A DNA stretch of 64,000 bases, from contig NZ_QTJX01000008.1 in the NCBI RefSeq assembly GCF_003382275.1, positions 25,261-89,260 of the forward strand, read 5' to 3'. Of this stretch, positions 27,333 through 35,943 are shown in pieces. The notes beneath the pieces were generated by a model. That model worked only from the letters and a program-made list of their open reading frames with translations. It made no database searches and had not been told where the DNA came from. This stretch comes from Flagellimonas nanhaiensis. Lineage in GTDB: Bacteria; Bacteroidota; Bacteroidia; Flavobacteriales; Flavobacteriaceae. The position numbers and the translations under genes were made by a program. How positions within the stretch are numbered: position 1 is the first letter of the stretch; every line of letters starts with the position of its first letter.

Positions 27333-27362
27333 ATGACAATGTTGTCACGAAAAACGTGACAA
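27333..27362 (-). promoter_or_regulatory. Candidate autoregulatory ECF41 promoter with inverted repeat
   Basis: On the minus strand TTGTCACG (27362-27355), then 16 bases after its TGTCACG core TGTCAT (27338-27333), then ATACCC and the ATG at 27326. The same region holds a perfect inverted repeat, TTGTCACG-AAAAA-CGTGACAA (27342-27362). The -10 element ends only 6 bases before the start codon, so the transcript would be leaderless or nearly so. Confidence 0.75.
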
Positions 27363-27388
27363 GATTTTGTCACAATTCACGATAGCTT

Positions 27389-28246
27389 CTATTTTTTTAA
27401 CATCAATCGCCATTTTTCAATATTCTTTTGGTTCATCCGCACAAACTCATCTTTCTCCAGGTCCTTTGAAATTTCCAAGGATTTACCCGCTGATTTTATA
27501 GCAGATTCGTAGTCTCCCAAAGCGGCTTCAACCAGCGATTTTACCTTATGAAAATAATAAGTGTCTCCGCCAATTTCCAAAGCCTTGTTTAAATACCCTA
27601 GGGCACGTTCATAATCCAAACCCTGTTCTTGAAGGTAACGTGCAGCTTCATAATAGGTTTGAGCAGAGGGGTTTTCCTTTAATTGCTTGGCAATCTCAGC
27701 ATTCATTTGCCCATGCGTATCCACCGCAAAGGGGATAGTCACCATAGTGCTGGCCCAAATCAATTGCATGTTGGTGGTATTGTGGGTAATGGAATCAAAG
27801 GCTATCAAAAAATTTTCTTGATGACCTGAAATCTGCATAGGCGTAACCTTGATGCGAAACAAATCTTCTTTTGGGTCATAGTTTTTTCGGCCATCTCCCC
27901 AATGGGATGTATTGGTATGAAATACCATTTCCCAAGATTCAGCCTCAGGAAAAGCGTAGAGTGCATAGGTTCCTTTGGGCAATAAATTGCCCATAACCTC
28001 CATGTCTGTGCTGACTGTTATTTTGGTTGATTCATTGGCACCTACCCTCCATATGCGTCCATAAGGCACGAGATTTCCAAAAATCTCCCGCCCCCTTACC
28101 GCAGGTCTCGAATATTCTACGGAGATTTTAGATAATCCTACTTCCTGTTCAATTTTGGAAAAAGGACTAGCTTTTGGATGCGTGATTTGACCGTTTACTC
28201 CCAAAACCAGGAGAAAAAGTACAAAACCTAAAAATCGTTGGAACAT
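27389..28246 (-). CDS. DUF2911 protein with TPR-like C-terminus
   Basis: The exported protein of about 285 residues has an N-terminal signal sequence, a DUF2911 domain (KISVEYSRPAVRGREIFG, GRIWRVGANE, GTYALYAFP, about 35-165) and a C-terminal tetratricopeptide-like part (YYEAARYLQEQGLDYERAL). DUF2911 is common in Bacteroidota secreted proteins and its function is not established. I start at 28246, one base after the stop of the methyltransferase-like gene; a start at 28282 would overlap that gene. Confidence 0.85.
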   Translation of the reverse strand: MFQRFLGFVLFLLVLGVNGQITHPKASPFSKIEQEVGLSKISVEYSRPAVRGREIFGNLVPYGRIWRVGANESTKITVSTDMEVMGNLLPKGTYALYAFPEAESWEMVFHTNTSHWGDGRKNYDPKEDLFRIKVTPMQISGHQENFLIAFDSITHNTTNMQLIWASTMVTIPFAVDTHGQMNAEIAKQLKENPSAQTYYEAARYLQEQGLDYERALGYLNKALEIGGDTYYFHKVKSLVEAALGDYESAIKSAGKSLEISKDLEKDEFVRMNQKNIEKWRLMLKK

Positions 28247-28247
28247 G

Positions 28248-29021
28248 TTACTGTTTTTTGGTACCCAAAAGATACAAAACAACTCCTGGACCCGACTTTA
28301 CTCTTTCAATTTCCCAATTATAGGAATCAGAATTCTTTAGGTTTGCCACCAATGTTTCCATTTCTTTGACCGAGTAGGTCCTTAAACAAGAAACCACTCC
28401 GTCCCATAAAACGAAAAGGGGCACAATAGGGATGAGATAAGTGAACAGCAACCTTCCCAATTTAAAAGGTCTAATGAATGGTGTTGTGAGCAAAACACTT
28501 ATCGGAGAAAATAGCATGGCCAAAATACTGGGCAGACTACGTTCCTGTGCTTCAAAAACACCGATACTGCTACCCGCATCCACAGCATTTTGCAAAATTC
28601 TTTGCGCATCTTCAGGTTTAAAATGATGGAGGGACAGGAATTGGGTCCTAAACCCCTTTAAACTTTCGGGAACATTTCTGGCGTCAATGGATGTTTCTAT
28701 ATACTCAAAATTATCAGCTTGTGCTTTCGTGTATTTGAAAGCTGTTCGATTAGGAAAATAATCGGTGAGCACTATTTTTAAATCCGGAAAAGTCTTTAGC
28801 AATTGGGAATTTAGCCAAAGTAATCCTCCACCTCCTCCAGAAGCCAAATCTACTATTTGAGATGTTTTACTGGCCCTTAATCCTTTTTCAAGAATGGGTA
28901 TAATAGGTTTGTAGAGATTGGTCTTATTGGAAAGAAATTGTAAAAAATCTGTACCGTAATCCCGGAGAAATTTTGGAAACCACTTTTGGTCTTCAAACTC
29001 GAATAGGTGAATTCTTGCCAT
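28248..29021 (-). CDS. Class I SAM-dependent methyltransferase-like protein
   Basis: The protein of about 257 residues shows a Rossmann motif I (IVDLASGGGGGLLWL), an acidic residue at the end of the second strand (IVLTDYFP), and a later hydrophobic region (SILAMLFSPISVLLTTPF and a following helix) that may anchor it to the membrane. The glycine-rich loop is unusually long. Such proteins methylate lipids or small molecules. The substrate is unknown. I start at the ATG at 29021, six codons inside a longer frame. Confidence 0.78.
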   Translation of the reverse strand: MARIHLFEFEDQKWFPKFLRDYGTDFLQFLSNKTNLYKPIIPILEKGLRASKTSQIVDLASGGGGGLLWLNSQLLKTFPDLKIVLTDYFPNRTAFKYTKAQADNFEYIETSIDARNVPESLKGFRTQFLSLHHFKPEDAQRILQNAVDAGSSIGVFEAQERSLPSILAMLFSPISVLLTTPFIRPFKLGRLLFTYLIPIVPLFVLWDGVVSCLRTYSVKEMETLVANLKNSDSYNWEIERVKSGPGVVLYLLGTKKQ

Positions 29022-29063
29022 GAACAAGTATTTATTCACCTATAAAATTAACAAATACCTGGG

Positions 29064-31085
29064 CTATTTTAAGCTTAGCGTTGCAGATTTTCCAACCGAT
29101 AGAGTTCGTCTTAGTACAGTTTTTCCATCTCGATCGATTCTTAAGGCAATTCGCTCTCCCTTTCTTTCAAGAAAGATATCCACAGGAACACCTGAAACAT
29201 ATATGTCTTGCAGTGTCAAATAGTCCCAATCTTCCGGCAATTGCGGCTTTATTTTGACCTCCTTGAATCCTACTGGTTCTATTCCCAGGATTCCTTCGGT
29301 AAAAATGCGACAGTACAAAGCACTTTCAGCAGATAAATGCCTCATATTGTTCTCAGGGTAAGCCTCGATCACATAGGGCACATGATCTCCCAATAACCTT
29401 TTCTTGGAGAAATCCTTCAGCTTGGAATACCCAATATTTAAACCATTGGTCTTAAAAGCACCTCTCAAAGCATAAAGCGTGGCCCTATCCCAGAAGAGAA
29501 TATTGGTGTCATCGGTCTTATCAGTATTCAACTCTACCAGAATTCCATCCTTTGTCCACAACTTGTTGAACAACGCCTGAATGGTTCCTTCCTGCCTCTT
29601 GGTTATTCCCATGGTAAGCGGAAGGCAAATCCAATGTCTTAAATATTTATTGGTATCAAAGTACTTGTACGTATCCAATCCTTCCAATGTGGCACCAAAA
29701 TAGCTTTCAATAACACCTTCCATTTCAGAAAGTCGGCTTGTGTACATCTTGGCCTGTTCCGTATGACCAAGTTCCATAGCAAGTGCCGCGGAATATTTTA
29801 GGCCTCCATAATACAATGTGGAAGTGGATAAATTGGCTGTACCAGTTTCAATTCTACCTTCCATTTCATCTGATTCAGAGATAACAGCTCCTTGGTCGTT
29901 TCTATGATTATGGCAATATTCGAGACTCCAAGTGATCAATGGCCACAGTTTTGTTGCCATTTCCAAATCTCCTGAGGATAGGACATAATGTGAGGTGCCG
30001 TAGGCAATCATTGCCGCATCCCCTCTATCTAGATGGCTCATGGGAAAATTTCCATCCACTTCAAACGCATAGGGTATGTGAGATCCATCCGAAGGAATAT
30101 TCTCAAGAAACTTTTTATAGGTATTGAAAGCGGCCTCATTGCCAACACCGTAACCCAAGTACGGAAAGAAAGGCCCACTATATTCTACCTGATCATTGGC
30201 CCAAATTCCGACATAATAATTTCCTCCGCCAGGTGAATGTACCAATCCCATTGAAGAATTATAAATACTTTCTGCTGCCCTAATCTTGGAAAAGTAAAAC
30301 AACGTATTGATAACTTCATCCGGTGTTTTTAAGGACAAATTCTTGTACATCGTATCCAAGAACTCGCTGCGCTGCTTCCACGCCAAATCAGCATCAAAAT
30401 CTGCAGCGTTTTCATCATTCAATGTAGCTCCATAAAATACTGGGAATTTATAGGTCTCTCCTGGCGCCAATGAAACTTCGGAATTTGCCCTGCTGAAAGC
30501 AGTAAACGCATAAGCGCCTTTGTACCCCAATTCCTCTTGACTCAGCTGACCATTGGAAATGGTGAAATTCTTTTGGTTCTCACCCACATTTTGAATACTC
30601 CAATTTTCAACTAGAAACCGCTCTTCCATAGAAGGCAAGAGTGTTCTGGTTACAGCAAGCCCGTCAACGGGAGTGGCATAAAAAATCAGCATCCCTCCTA
30701 TTTCAACAGAATCGATTTTGGAGGGTACAATTATCTTGTTTTCCAAACGTATTGACGGAGCAACCTCATCTCCGATAGTTTTCCTGAAATATGCGCGATA
30801 TTTCTTCCAATCTGGCTCATTGGATTTGTTGTAGGTGCGTAGTTGTGGAAAAATGACATCCCTGTTTAGCGTTAAATTTCCCTCTTCATCAATATCATAA
30901 TAGATGATTGCAGCCACATTCTTTCCTGACATTTCAATATTGTCAGAATGGGGAAGTCTATTCTCCTGGGCTACATCCCATACAATACTTTTTCGATTGG
31001 TTATGCTCCAGTAGGTTTCTATGTCCTCTTGACTGTGCAATAACGGGGATAAGATTATGAACACGAAGAAAAAAGAAATCCTCAT
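29064..31085 (-). CDS. Exported six-hairpin glycosidase-like protein
   Basis: The 673-residue protein has a signal peptide, a beta-rich N-terminal domain, a central alpha/alpha toroid (about 255-570; GGNYYVGIWANDQVEYSGPF, YFDTNKYLRHWICLPL), and a C-terminal beta domain (VKIKPQLPEDW). This is the layout of bacterial alpha-rhamnosidase/trehalase-type glycoside hydrolases. Candidate acids are in IWANDQVEY and SDEMEG but I cannot assign a GH family. It sits alone between ftsY and a methyltransferase gene, outside any polysaccharide utilisation locus. Confidence 0.72.
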   Translation of the reverse strand: MRISFFFVFIILSPLLHSQEDIETYWSITNRKSIVWDVAQENRLPHSDNIEMSGKNVAAIIYYDIDEEGNLTLNRDVIFPQLRTYNKSNEPDWKKYRAYFRKTIGDEVAPSIRLENKIIVPSKIDSVEIGGMLIFYATPVDGLAVTRTLLPSMEERFLVENWSIQNVGENQKNFTISNGQLSQEELGYKGAYAFTAFSRANSEVSLAPGETYKFPVFYGATLNDENAADFDADLAWKQRSEFLDTMYKNLSLKTPDEVINTLFYFSKIRAAESIYNSSMGLVHSPGGGNYYVGIWANDQVEYSGPFFPYLGYGVGNEAAFNTYKKFLENIPSDGSHIPYAFEVDGNFPMSHLDRGDAAMIAYGTSHYVLSSGDLEMATKLWPLITWSLEYCHNHRNDQGAVISESDEMEGRIETGTANLSTSTLYYGGLKYSAALAMELGHTEQAKMYTSRLSEMEGVIESYFGATLEGLDTYKYFDTNKYLRHWICLPLTMGITKRQEGTIQALFNKLWTKDGILVELNTDKTDDTNILFWDRATLYALRGAFKTNGLNIGYSKLKDFSKKRLLGDHVPYVIEAYPENNMRHLSAESALYCRIFTEGILGIEPVGFKEVKIKPQLPEDWDYLTLQDIYVSGVPVDIFLERKGERIALRIDRDGKTVLRRTLSVGKSATLSLK

Positions 31086-31102
31086 AACGGCAGGGATTGG
31101 AT

Positions 31103-32059
31103 TTACATTTTGAAAAATGAATCGACAAACTCATATTTATTGAAGACCTGGAGGTCCTCAAGTCCTTCTCCAACGCCAATATATTTAACCGGTATCTGAA
31201 ACTGATCGGAAATACCGATGACCACTCCGCCTTTTGCGGTACCGTCCAGTTTGGTAACCGCTAAGCTGGTCACTTCCGTTGCTTTGGTAAATTGTTTGGC
31301 TTGTTCAAAGGCGTTCTGCCCTGTGGATCCATCCAAAACCAACAATACTTCATGAGGAGCATCGGGCACTACTTTTTGCATCACCCGCTTCACTTTGGAC
31401 AGTTCATTCATCAAATTGACTTTATTGTGCAATCTCCCCGCAGTATCCACCAAGACAACATCAGCGTTTTCCGCCACTGCAGAGTTCAGCGTATCGAAAG
31501 CCACCGAAGCCGGGTCACTTCCCATTTTTTGCTTGACTATGGGTACTTCTACACGGTCTGCCCAAACCTGCAACTGATCTATGGCAGCTGCTCTAAAGGT
31601 GTCCGCGGCCCCCAAAACCACTTTTAAACCACGGTTTTTGAACTGATGGGCAAGCTTACCAATGGTAGTGGTCTTTCCCACCCCGTTAACACCAACAACC
31701 ATAATCACATAAGGTTTCTTGTCAGCCGGCACCACAAATTCAGTATCCTCGCCCACATTGGTTTCTGAAAGAAGTCCTGCGATTTCTTCCCGCAATATGG
31801 TGTTGAGCTCTTCCGTGCCCATGTATTTGTCCCTGGAAACACGCTCTTCAATTCGTTCTATAATTTTCAGCGTGGTGTTCACTCCCACATCTGAAGTAAC
31901 CAAGACCTCTTCCAGGTTATCGAGCACCTCATCGTCCACTTTGGATTTTCCTGCTACAGCCTTTCCCAGTTTACCGAAAAAACTGGTCTTGGATTTTTCC
32001 AATCCCTTGTCCAGGGTCTCTTTTTTGTCTTTTGAAAATATATTCTTGAATAAACTCAT
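31103..32059 (-). CDS. ftsY: Signal recognition particle receptor FtsY
   Basis: The 318-residue SRP GTPase has an N domain (about 20-100) and a G domain with G1 GVNGVGKTTT (about 124-133), G2 DTFRAAA, G3 DTAGR and G4 TKLDG. It docks ribosome-SRP complexes at the inner membrane for co-translational insertion. The long acidic A domain of the E. coli protein is absent, as is usual in this phylum. It follows a terminator that isolates it from the ribosomal protein genes upstream. Confidence 0.96.
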   Translation of the reverse strand: MSLFKNIFSKDKKETLDKGLEKSKTSFFGKLGKAVAGKSKVDDEVLDNLEEVLVTSDVGVNTTLKIIERIEERVSRDKYMGTEELNTILREEIAGLLSETNVGEDTEFVVPADKKPYVIMVVGVNGVGKTTTIGKLAHQFKNRGLKVVLGAADTFRAAAIDQLQVWADRVEVPIVKQKMGSDPASVAFDTLNSAVAENADVVLVDTAGRLHNKVNLMNELSKVKRVMQKVVPDAPHEVLLVLDGSTGQNAFEQAKQFTKATEVTSLAVTKLDGTAKGGVVIGISDQFQIPVKYIGVGEGLEDLQVFNKYEFVDSFFKM

Positions 32060-32196
32060 TGGGTATGCATCAAACGAAATTCAAAGATAGGAAAGTAAGG
32101 GGAGTTTTGTTAAATCAAACCAACCTGATTGCAATTAAAGCATCAAACCGTCCAGTAGCCAGCAATCAAATCCATGTGCTATTGAGCCAAATAAAA

Positions 32197-32229
32197 AAGC
32201 CGCTTAAAAGCGGCTTCTAATTTTTTTTT
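32197..32229 (-). terminator. Terminator of the rpmB-rpmG-DUF4295 operon
   Basis: AAGCCGCTT and AAGCGGCTT form a 9-bp stem (32197-32205 / 32208-32216) with T runs on both strands. It lies 13-14 bases beyond the DUF4295 stop. Confidence 0.88.
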
Positions 32230-32242
32230 TGACTGGTAACAA

Positions 32243-32395
32243 TTATTTTTTGTTCAACCAATCGTTTACCATTTCTGGAGCCATAACAGACTCTACAAAA
32301 GTGTAAGCTCCAGTTTTTGGAGATTTTACCATCTTAATGGCCTTGGTCAATCTTTTTGAAGATGATTGAAGTGTTGCTACCGTTTTCTTTGCCAT
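32243..32395 (-). CDS. DUF4295 small ribosome-associated-type protein
   Basis: A 50-residue basic protein starts with ATG at 32395 and ends at TAA 32243-32245. It opens MAKKTVATLQSSSKR and ends in WLNKK. It is the third gene of a tight rpmB-rpmG-DUF4295 operon found across Bacteroidota. Size, lysine content and context argue for a ribosomal or ribosome-associated role, but this is inference. Confidence 0.88.
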   Translation of the reverse strand: MAKKTVATLQSSSKRLTKAIKMVKSPKTGAYTFVESVMAPEMVNDWLNKK

Positions 32396-32434
32396 GGCTT
32401 ATTTCTTATATGGGCTTAAATTCTAAGGCCCGAA

Positions 32435-32617
32435 TTATTTAATTTCTTTATGAATGGTCATACGCTTTAGAATGGGATTGAATTTTTTGATCTCCATTCT
32501 ATCCGGTGTATTCTTCTTGTTCTTGGTAGTAATGTACCTTGAAGTACCAGGCATACCTGAGTCCTTATGCTCTGTACATTCCAAAATAACTTGAATCCTA
32601 TTTCCTTTCTTTGCCAT
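32435..32617 (-). CDS. rpmG: 50S ribosomal protein L33
   Basis: The 60-residue basic protein has the L33 pattern: [12 protein letters not shown] at the start, [21 protein letters not shown] in the middle and a lysine-rich end. Only one cysteine is present, so it is the zinc-independent (C-) form. It lies 19 bases after rpmB. Confidence 0.95.
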   Translation of the reverse strand: MAKKGNRIQVILECTEHKDSGMPGTSRYITTKNKKNTPDRMEIKKFNPILKRMTIHKEIK

Positions 32618-32636
32618 TGTACCGTGCTTAAACTAC

Positions 32637-32864
32637 TTATTTTTTGGAATTGATTTCCTTCAATACAGCAGAGATTCCTTTTTTGTTGATGATTTTCAAT
32701 CCTCTGGATGAAACGTTCAAGGTCACCCAACGATCTTCTTCTGGAATGTAAAATCTCTTTTTGGAAATATTTACATCGAACCTTCTCTTGGTTTTATTGA
32801 TGGAGAAGGAAACATTGTTCCCGAACATCACCTTTTTTCCTGTTACTTCACAAACTTTAGACAT
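32637..32864 (-). CDS. rpmB: 50S ribosomal protein L28
   Basis: The 75-residue protein has the L28 opening SKVCEVTGKKVMFGNNVS and the RRFDVNISKKRFYIPEE strand region. A single N-terminal cysteine and no CxxC pair indicate the zinc-free form, matching its L33 partner. It is the first gene of the operon. Confidence 0.96.
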   Translation of the reverse strand: MSKVCEVTGKKVMFGNNVSFSINKTKRRFDVNISKKRFYIPEEDRWVTLNVSSRGLKIINKKGISAVLKEINSKK

Positions 32865-32937
32865 CTCCCTAACTTTTGAGTGATTTTAATGAGGCTGCAA
32901 ATTTATAGCATTTTAGCGGGACGCACAAAATTCTTTT

Positions 32938-34185
32938 TCAGAAATTTAAAATTTCTTTTAAGAGCAGCTCCAATGCCTTGTGAACCGACTTCTGCACTAT
33001 ACGTTCGCGATGTTTTCCCATTACAAATTGTTGCGCAAAGGTATGTTCTGGTGTGCTTATACCTATGTAAATAGTACCGACCTCCATGTCTGAATCCCCT
33101 TTTGTGGGACCTGCGTTTCCTGTAGTGGCAATTGCAAAATCCGTGTTCAGCAGATTTTTGGCATTAAGGGCCATAGCCTTGGCCACTTCTTCACTTACCA
33201 CAGAATGCTTTTCAATTAAACCCTTCGGGACTCCTAAAAGCTTCATCTTGGTCTCAGTGGCATATGTTACCACACTTCCTTTAAAGTAGTTGGATGCCCC
33301 TGGAATTGCTGTCAATTGTTCCGCAATCTTACCTCCCGTAAAACTTTCGGCGGTAGCCAAGGTCATCTTTTTACGAGTCAGCATTTTGGCTATTTGATTC
33401 TCTATGGACTCATCTTCTTCCACTCCATAAATAATATCGCCTATAAGTGGGTAGAGTTGTTTTGTTGCGGTATCAATTCCATTGATAAGGAGTTCTTTAT
33501 CCGTTCCTTTCGCGGTTAGTCGCAGCCTTACTTTACCAAGATTAGGCAAATAAGCCAATTTTATAAACGGTGGTAGATTGTTTTCCCACTCCTCAATTTT
33601 CTCAGCTATTGCACTCTCTCCAAGACCATAGGTCATTATGGTCCTGTGAACGATGTACGGACGGTCGTAATCCTCAATAATTTTTGGCAAGACCGATTTT
33701 AAAATGAGGTTTTTCATCTCAAAAGGAACCCCAGGAAGCGAAACATATGCTGTATTCCCGTTTTTCATCCAAAGTCCGGGTGCTGAGCCGTAGGCATTGT
33801 GCAAAACGGTGGCTTTAGAAGGAACCAGAGCTTGTTCCCGATTTAAATCGGAAATAGGTGTGGAAATATACTTTTTGAAAAGTTCTTCTATATGCTCCAT
33901 CACCATCGCATCCATGACCAAATGATCGCCCATAAACTCGCAAAGGGTCTTTTTGGTAATGTCATCTTTAGTGGGGCCAAGTCCTCCGGTAATAATTACC
34001 ACAGAGGAACGCTTTCCGGCTTCTTCCAATGCATTCCAAATATGGTCATGGTCATCCTGTACCGAAGTAATTTGGTATACGGAAACACCAATTTTATTCA
34101 GTTCCTTGGCAATAAAGGCAGAATTGGTATCCACAATCTGCCCAATGAGAATTTCATCCCCAATGGTGATGATTTCTGCTTGCAT
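32938..34185 (-). CDS. cinA: CinA-family protein (NMN deamidase / ADP-ribose pyrophosphatase type)
   Basis: The 415-residue protein joins an N-terminal MoCF_biosynth domain ([29 protein letters not shown]) and a C-terminal CinA/PncC domain ([30 protein letters not shown]). PncC converts NMN to nicotinate mononucleotide in pyridine nucleotide recycling. Length and both domains are standard. It starts directly after the Hpt gene, with no spacer. Confidence 0.95.
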   Translation of the reverse strand: MQAEIITIGDEILIGQIVDTNSAFIAKELNKIGVSVYQITSVQDDHDHIWNALEEAGKRSSVVIITGGLGPTKDDITKKTLCEFMGDHLVMDAMVMEHIEELFKKYISTPISDLNREQALVPSKATVLHNAYGSAPGLWMKNGNTAYVSLPGVPFEMKNLILKSVLPKIIEDYDRPYIVHRTIMTYGLGESAIAEKIEEWENNLPPFIKLAYLPNLGKVRLRLTAKGTDKELLINGIDTATKQLYPLIGDIIYGVEEDESIENQIAKMLTRKKMTLATAESFTGGKIAEQLTAIPGASNYFKGSVVTYATETKMKLLGVPKGLIEKHSVVSEEVAKAMALNAKNLLNTDFAIATTGNAGPTKGDSDMEVGTIYIGISTPEHTFAQQFVMGKHRERIVQKSVHKALELLLKEILNF

Positions 34186-34524
34186 TTAAACGTCGAAATC
34201 TTTTTTAAGCTCTGATACTACCTGAAGTACGTCTTTTTTAAGCAGGGGGAATTTTTCTTCAATCTCGTCCATGCTGGCATTGCTCTTTCCCAAAGTTTCA
34301 ATTTCGAGGGCAGCGGCCCTTGTCCGCTCCATTCCCAAAAGATCCACATTAGGCTTGATCTTGTGTGCCAACTTGTACACATTCTCATAGTCCCGCTCAT
34401 TGATGGCTTTTTCCAAACCTTCCAAATCTTCGGGAACTTCATCTAAAAAAACTGAAATAACAGAAAGTACAAAATCCTGATCCCCTTCTGCCATCTCGTT
34501 TATCTTGTCGAGGTTGTAAATCAT
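34186..34524 (-). CDS. Stand-alone Hpt (histidine phosphotransfer) domain protein
   Basis: The 112-residue four-helix protein has the Hpt motif AHKIKPNVDLLGM near residue 53, with the phospho-accepting histidine, and flanking helices. A usual Hpt motif reads HxLKGSS; here it is HKIKPNVDLLG, as seen in Bacteroidota versions. It links a hybrid kinase to a response regulator, but no kinase lies nearby. Its stop abuts cinA, and its start overlaps the FAH gene stop by one base. Confidence 0.88.
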   Translation of the reverse strand: MIYNLDKINEMAEGDQDFVLSVISVFLDEVPEDLEGLEKAINERDYENVYKLAHKIKPNVDLLGMERTRAAALEIETLGKSNASMDEIEEKFPLLKKDVLQVVSELKKDFDV

Positions 34525-35135
34525 TACTTCACTTTAATTTCAAACAGCTGCTCACCTTCGAGCTTCCCAGAAAGGTAATCATTTGGACTAACTTTACCAA
34601 CACCTGCCGGGGTTCCTGTGAAGATAATGTCCCCTTTTTTCAACATAAAATAGGTTGAAACGTGTGCAATTAACTCATCTATCTTCCACAACATCAAGGA
34701 TGTATTTCCGTTTTGGACCACCTCTCCATTTTTTTCCAAAGAAAAATTGAGGTTGTCAACACTTTCGTACATGGTTTTTGGCATCCACTTACCAATGATG
34801 GCAGCACCATCAAACCCCTTGGCTTTTTCCCAGGGTAATCCTTTGGACTTTAATTTGGATTGAAGGTCTCTTGCGGTAAAATCAATACCCAATCCTATTT
34901 CATCATAATATTTATGGGCAAATTCCTTGGCAATGTGCTTGCCCACTTTCTTTATCTTGACCAAAACTTCTACCTCATAATGCACATCATTTGAAAATTC
35001 GGGAATATAGAAATCCTGTTCCTTTGGTAGCACCGAGGAATCAGGTTTGATGAACACCACAGGTTCATCTGGTCTTTCATTCTCAAGTTCGTCAATATGG
35101 GCAGCGTAGTTCCTGCCAATGCAAATCAACTTCAT
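34524..35135 (-). CDS. Fumarylacetoacetate hydrolase family protein
   Basis: The 203-residue FAH-fold protein carries the metal-binding signatures VEVLVKI near residue 57, GIDFTARDLQ, and GDIIFTGTPAGVGKV near the C terminus. Small bacterial members act as acylpyruvases or oxaloacetate decarboxylases (FAHD1-like). It is a single-domain form, not the full-length tyrosine catabolism enzyme. The substrate cannot be fixed from sequence. It is in a compact minus-strand run with cinA and the exonuclease gene. Confidence 0.9.
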   Translation of the reverse strand: MKLICIGRNYAAHIDELENERPDEPVVFIKPDSSVLPKEQDFYIPEFSNDVHYEVEVLVKIKKVGKHIAKEFAHKYYDEIGLGIDFTARDLQSKLKSKGLPWEKAKGFDGAAIIGKWMPKTMYESVDNLNFSLEKNGEVVQNGNTSLMLWKIDELIAHVSTYFMLKKGDIIFTGTPAGVGKVSPNDYLSGKLEGEQLFEIKVK

Positions 35136-35157
35136 AGTATCTTCTTTGTTACTGCGG

Positions 35158-35937
35158 TTATTTCAACTTATTGTTGAGTTTTCCCAACTTAATCTGTGTT
35201 AACACCTTTTTGGTGTATAATGGAAAGTCAGCATTCAAAATCCAACCAAAATACCCGGGTTCATTCTCCAAAACCTCATCCACGGTCTTGCCCTTGTGTT
35301 TTCCAAAGGAAAAAATGGGTCGTTCTTGTTCATCTATCCCAATAAATCCTGCAAAGTCCAATGATTGTCTTCTAGTGGTGAACTCGGAAAGTTTTTTGAT
35401 ATTATTTTCCAGCTCCGGATAACGGTCCAATTGGGACAACAATACCTCGTACGTAGCCTTGGTATCTGCTTCCGCACTATGGGCATTATCCAGATTTTTA
35501 TCACAATAGAATTTATAGGCGGCTTCGAGTGTTCTTTTTTCCATTTTGTGAAAAATGGTCTGTACATCTACGGAAACCATTTTTTTCATATCAAAATCCA
35601 CCTCTGCCCGTAACATTTCCTCGGCTAGCAAGGGAATATCAAACCTATCTGAATTATAGCCTGCCAAATCGCTGTCCTTGATCATTTTATAGATTTCCTT
35701 AGAAAGCTGTTTAAAGGTAGGCTCATTGGCCACTTTCTCATTGGAAATTCCATGGACCGCAACCACCTCGGGTGGAATAGGCATTTCTGGATTTACCAGC
35801 CAGGTTTTGCTCTCTTTATTTCCATTGGGAAATATTTTTAACACGGAAATTTCCACAATTCTGTCCTTGGCCACATTGGTCCCCGTAGTTTCTAGGTCGA
35901 AAAAACAAATGGGTTTCGTAAGTTGTAACTGCATCAA
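35158..35937 (-). CDS. DEDDh 3'-5' exonuclease (DNA polymerase III epsilon-like)
   Basis: The 259-residue protein has Exo I FFDLETTG (D14, E16), Exo II with YNSDRFDIPLL, and Exo III HSAEADTKATYEV with the catalytic His and Asp. After the nuclease domain a C-terminal part (FSFGKHKGKTVDEVLENEPGYF pattern split over 215-245) resembles the exodeoxyribonuclease X C-terminal domain. It trims DNA or RNA 3' ends. The first two codons are both Met, so the start may be 35934. Confidence 0.9.
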   Translation of the reverse strand: MMQLQLTKPICFFDLETTGTNVAKDRIVEISVLKIFPNGNKESKTWLVNPEMPIPPEVVAVHGISNEKVANEPTFKQLSKEIYKMIKDSDLAGYNSDRFDIPLLAEEMLRAEVDFDMKKMVSVDVQTIFHKMEKRTLEAAYKFYCDKNLDNAHSAEADTKATYEVLLSQLDRYPELENNIKKLSEFTTRRQSLDFAGFIGIDEQERPIFSFGKHKGKTVDEVLENEPGYFGWILNADFPLYTKKVLTQIKLGKLNNKLK

Positions 35938-35943
35938 TTAAGT

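Noticed and set aside
27368..27374. A further TGTCACA on the plus strand.
   Set aside because: No TGTC or CGTC element lies 16 bases downstream and no plus-strand gene follows, so I do not call it a promoter.
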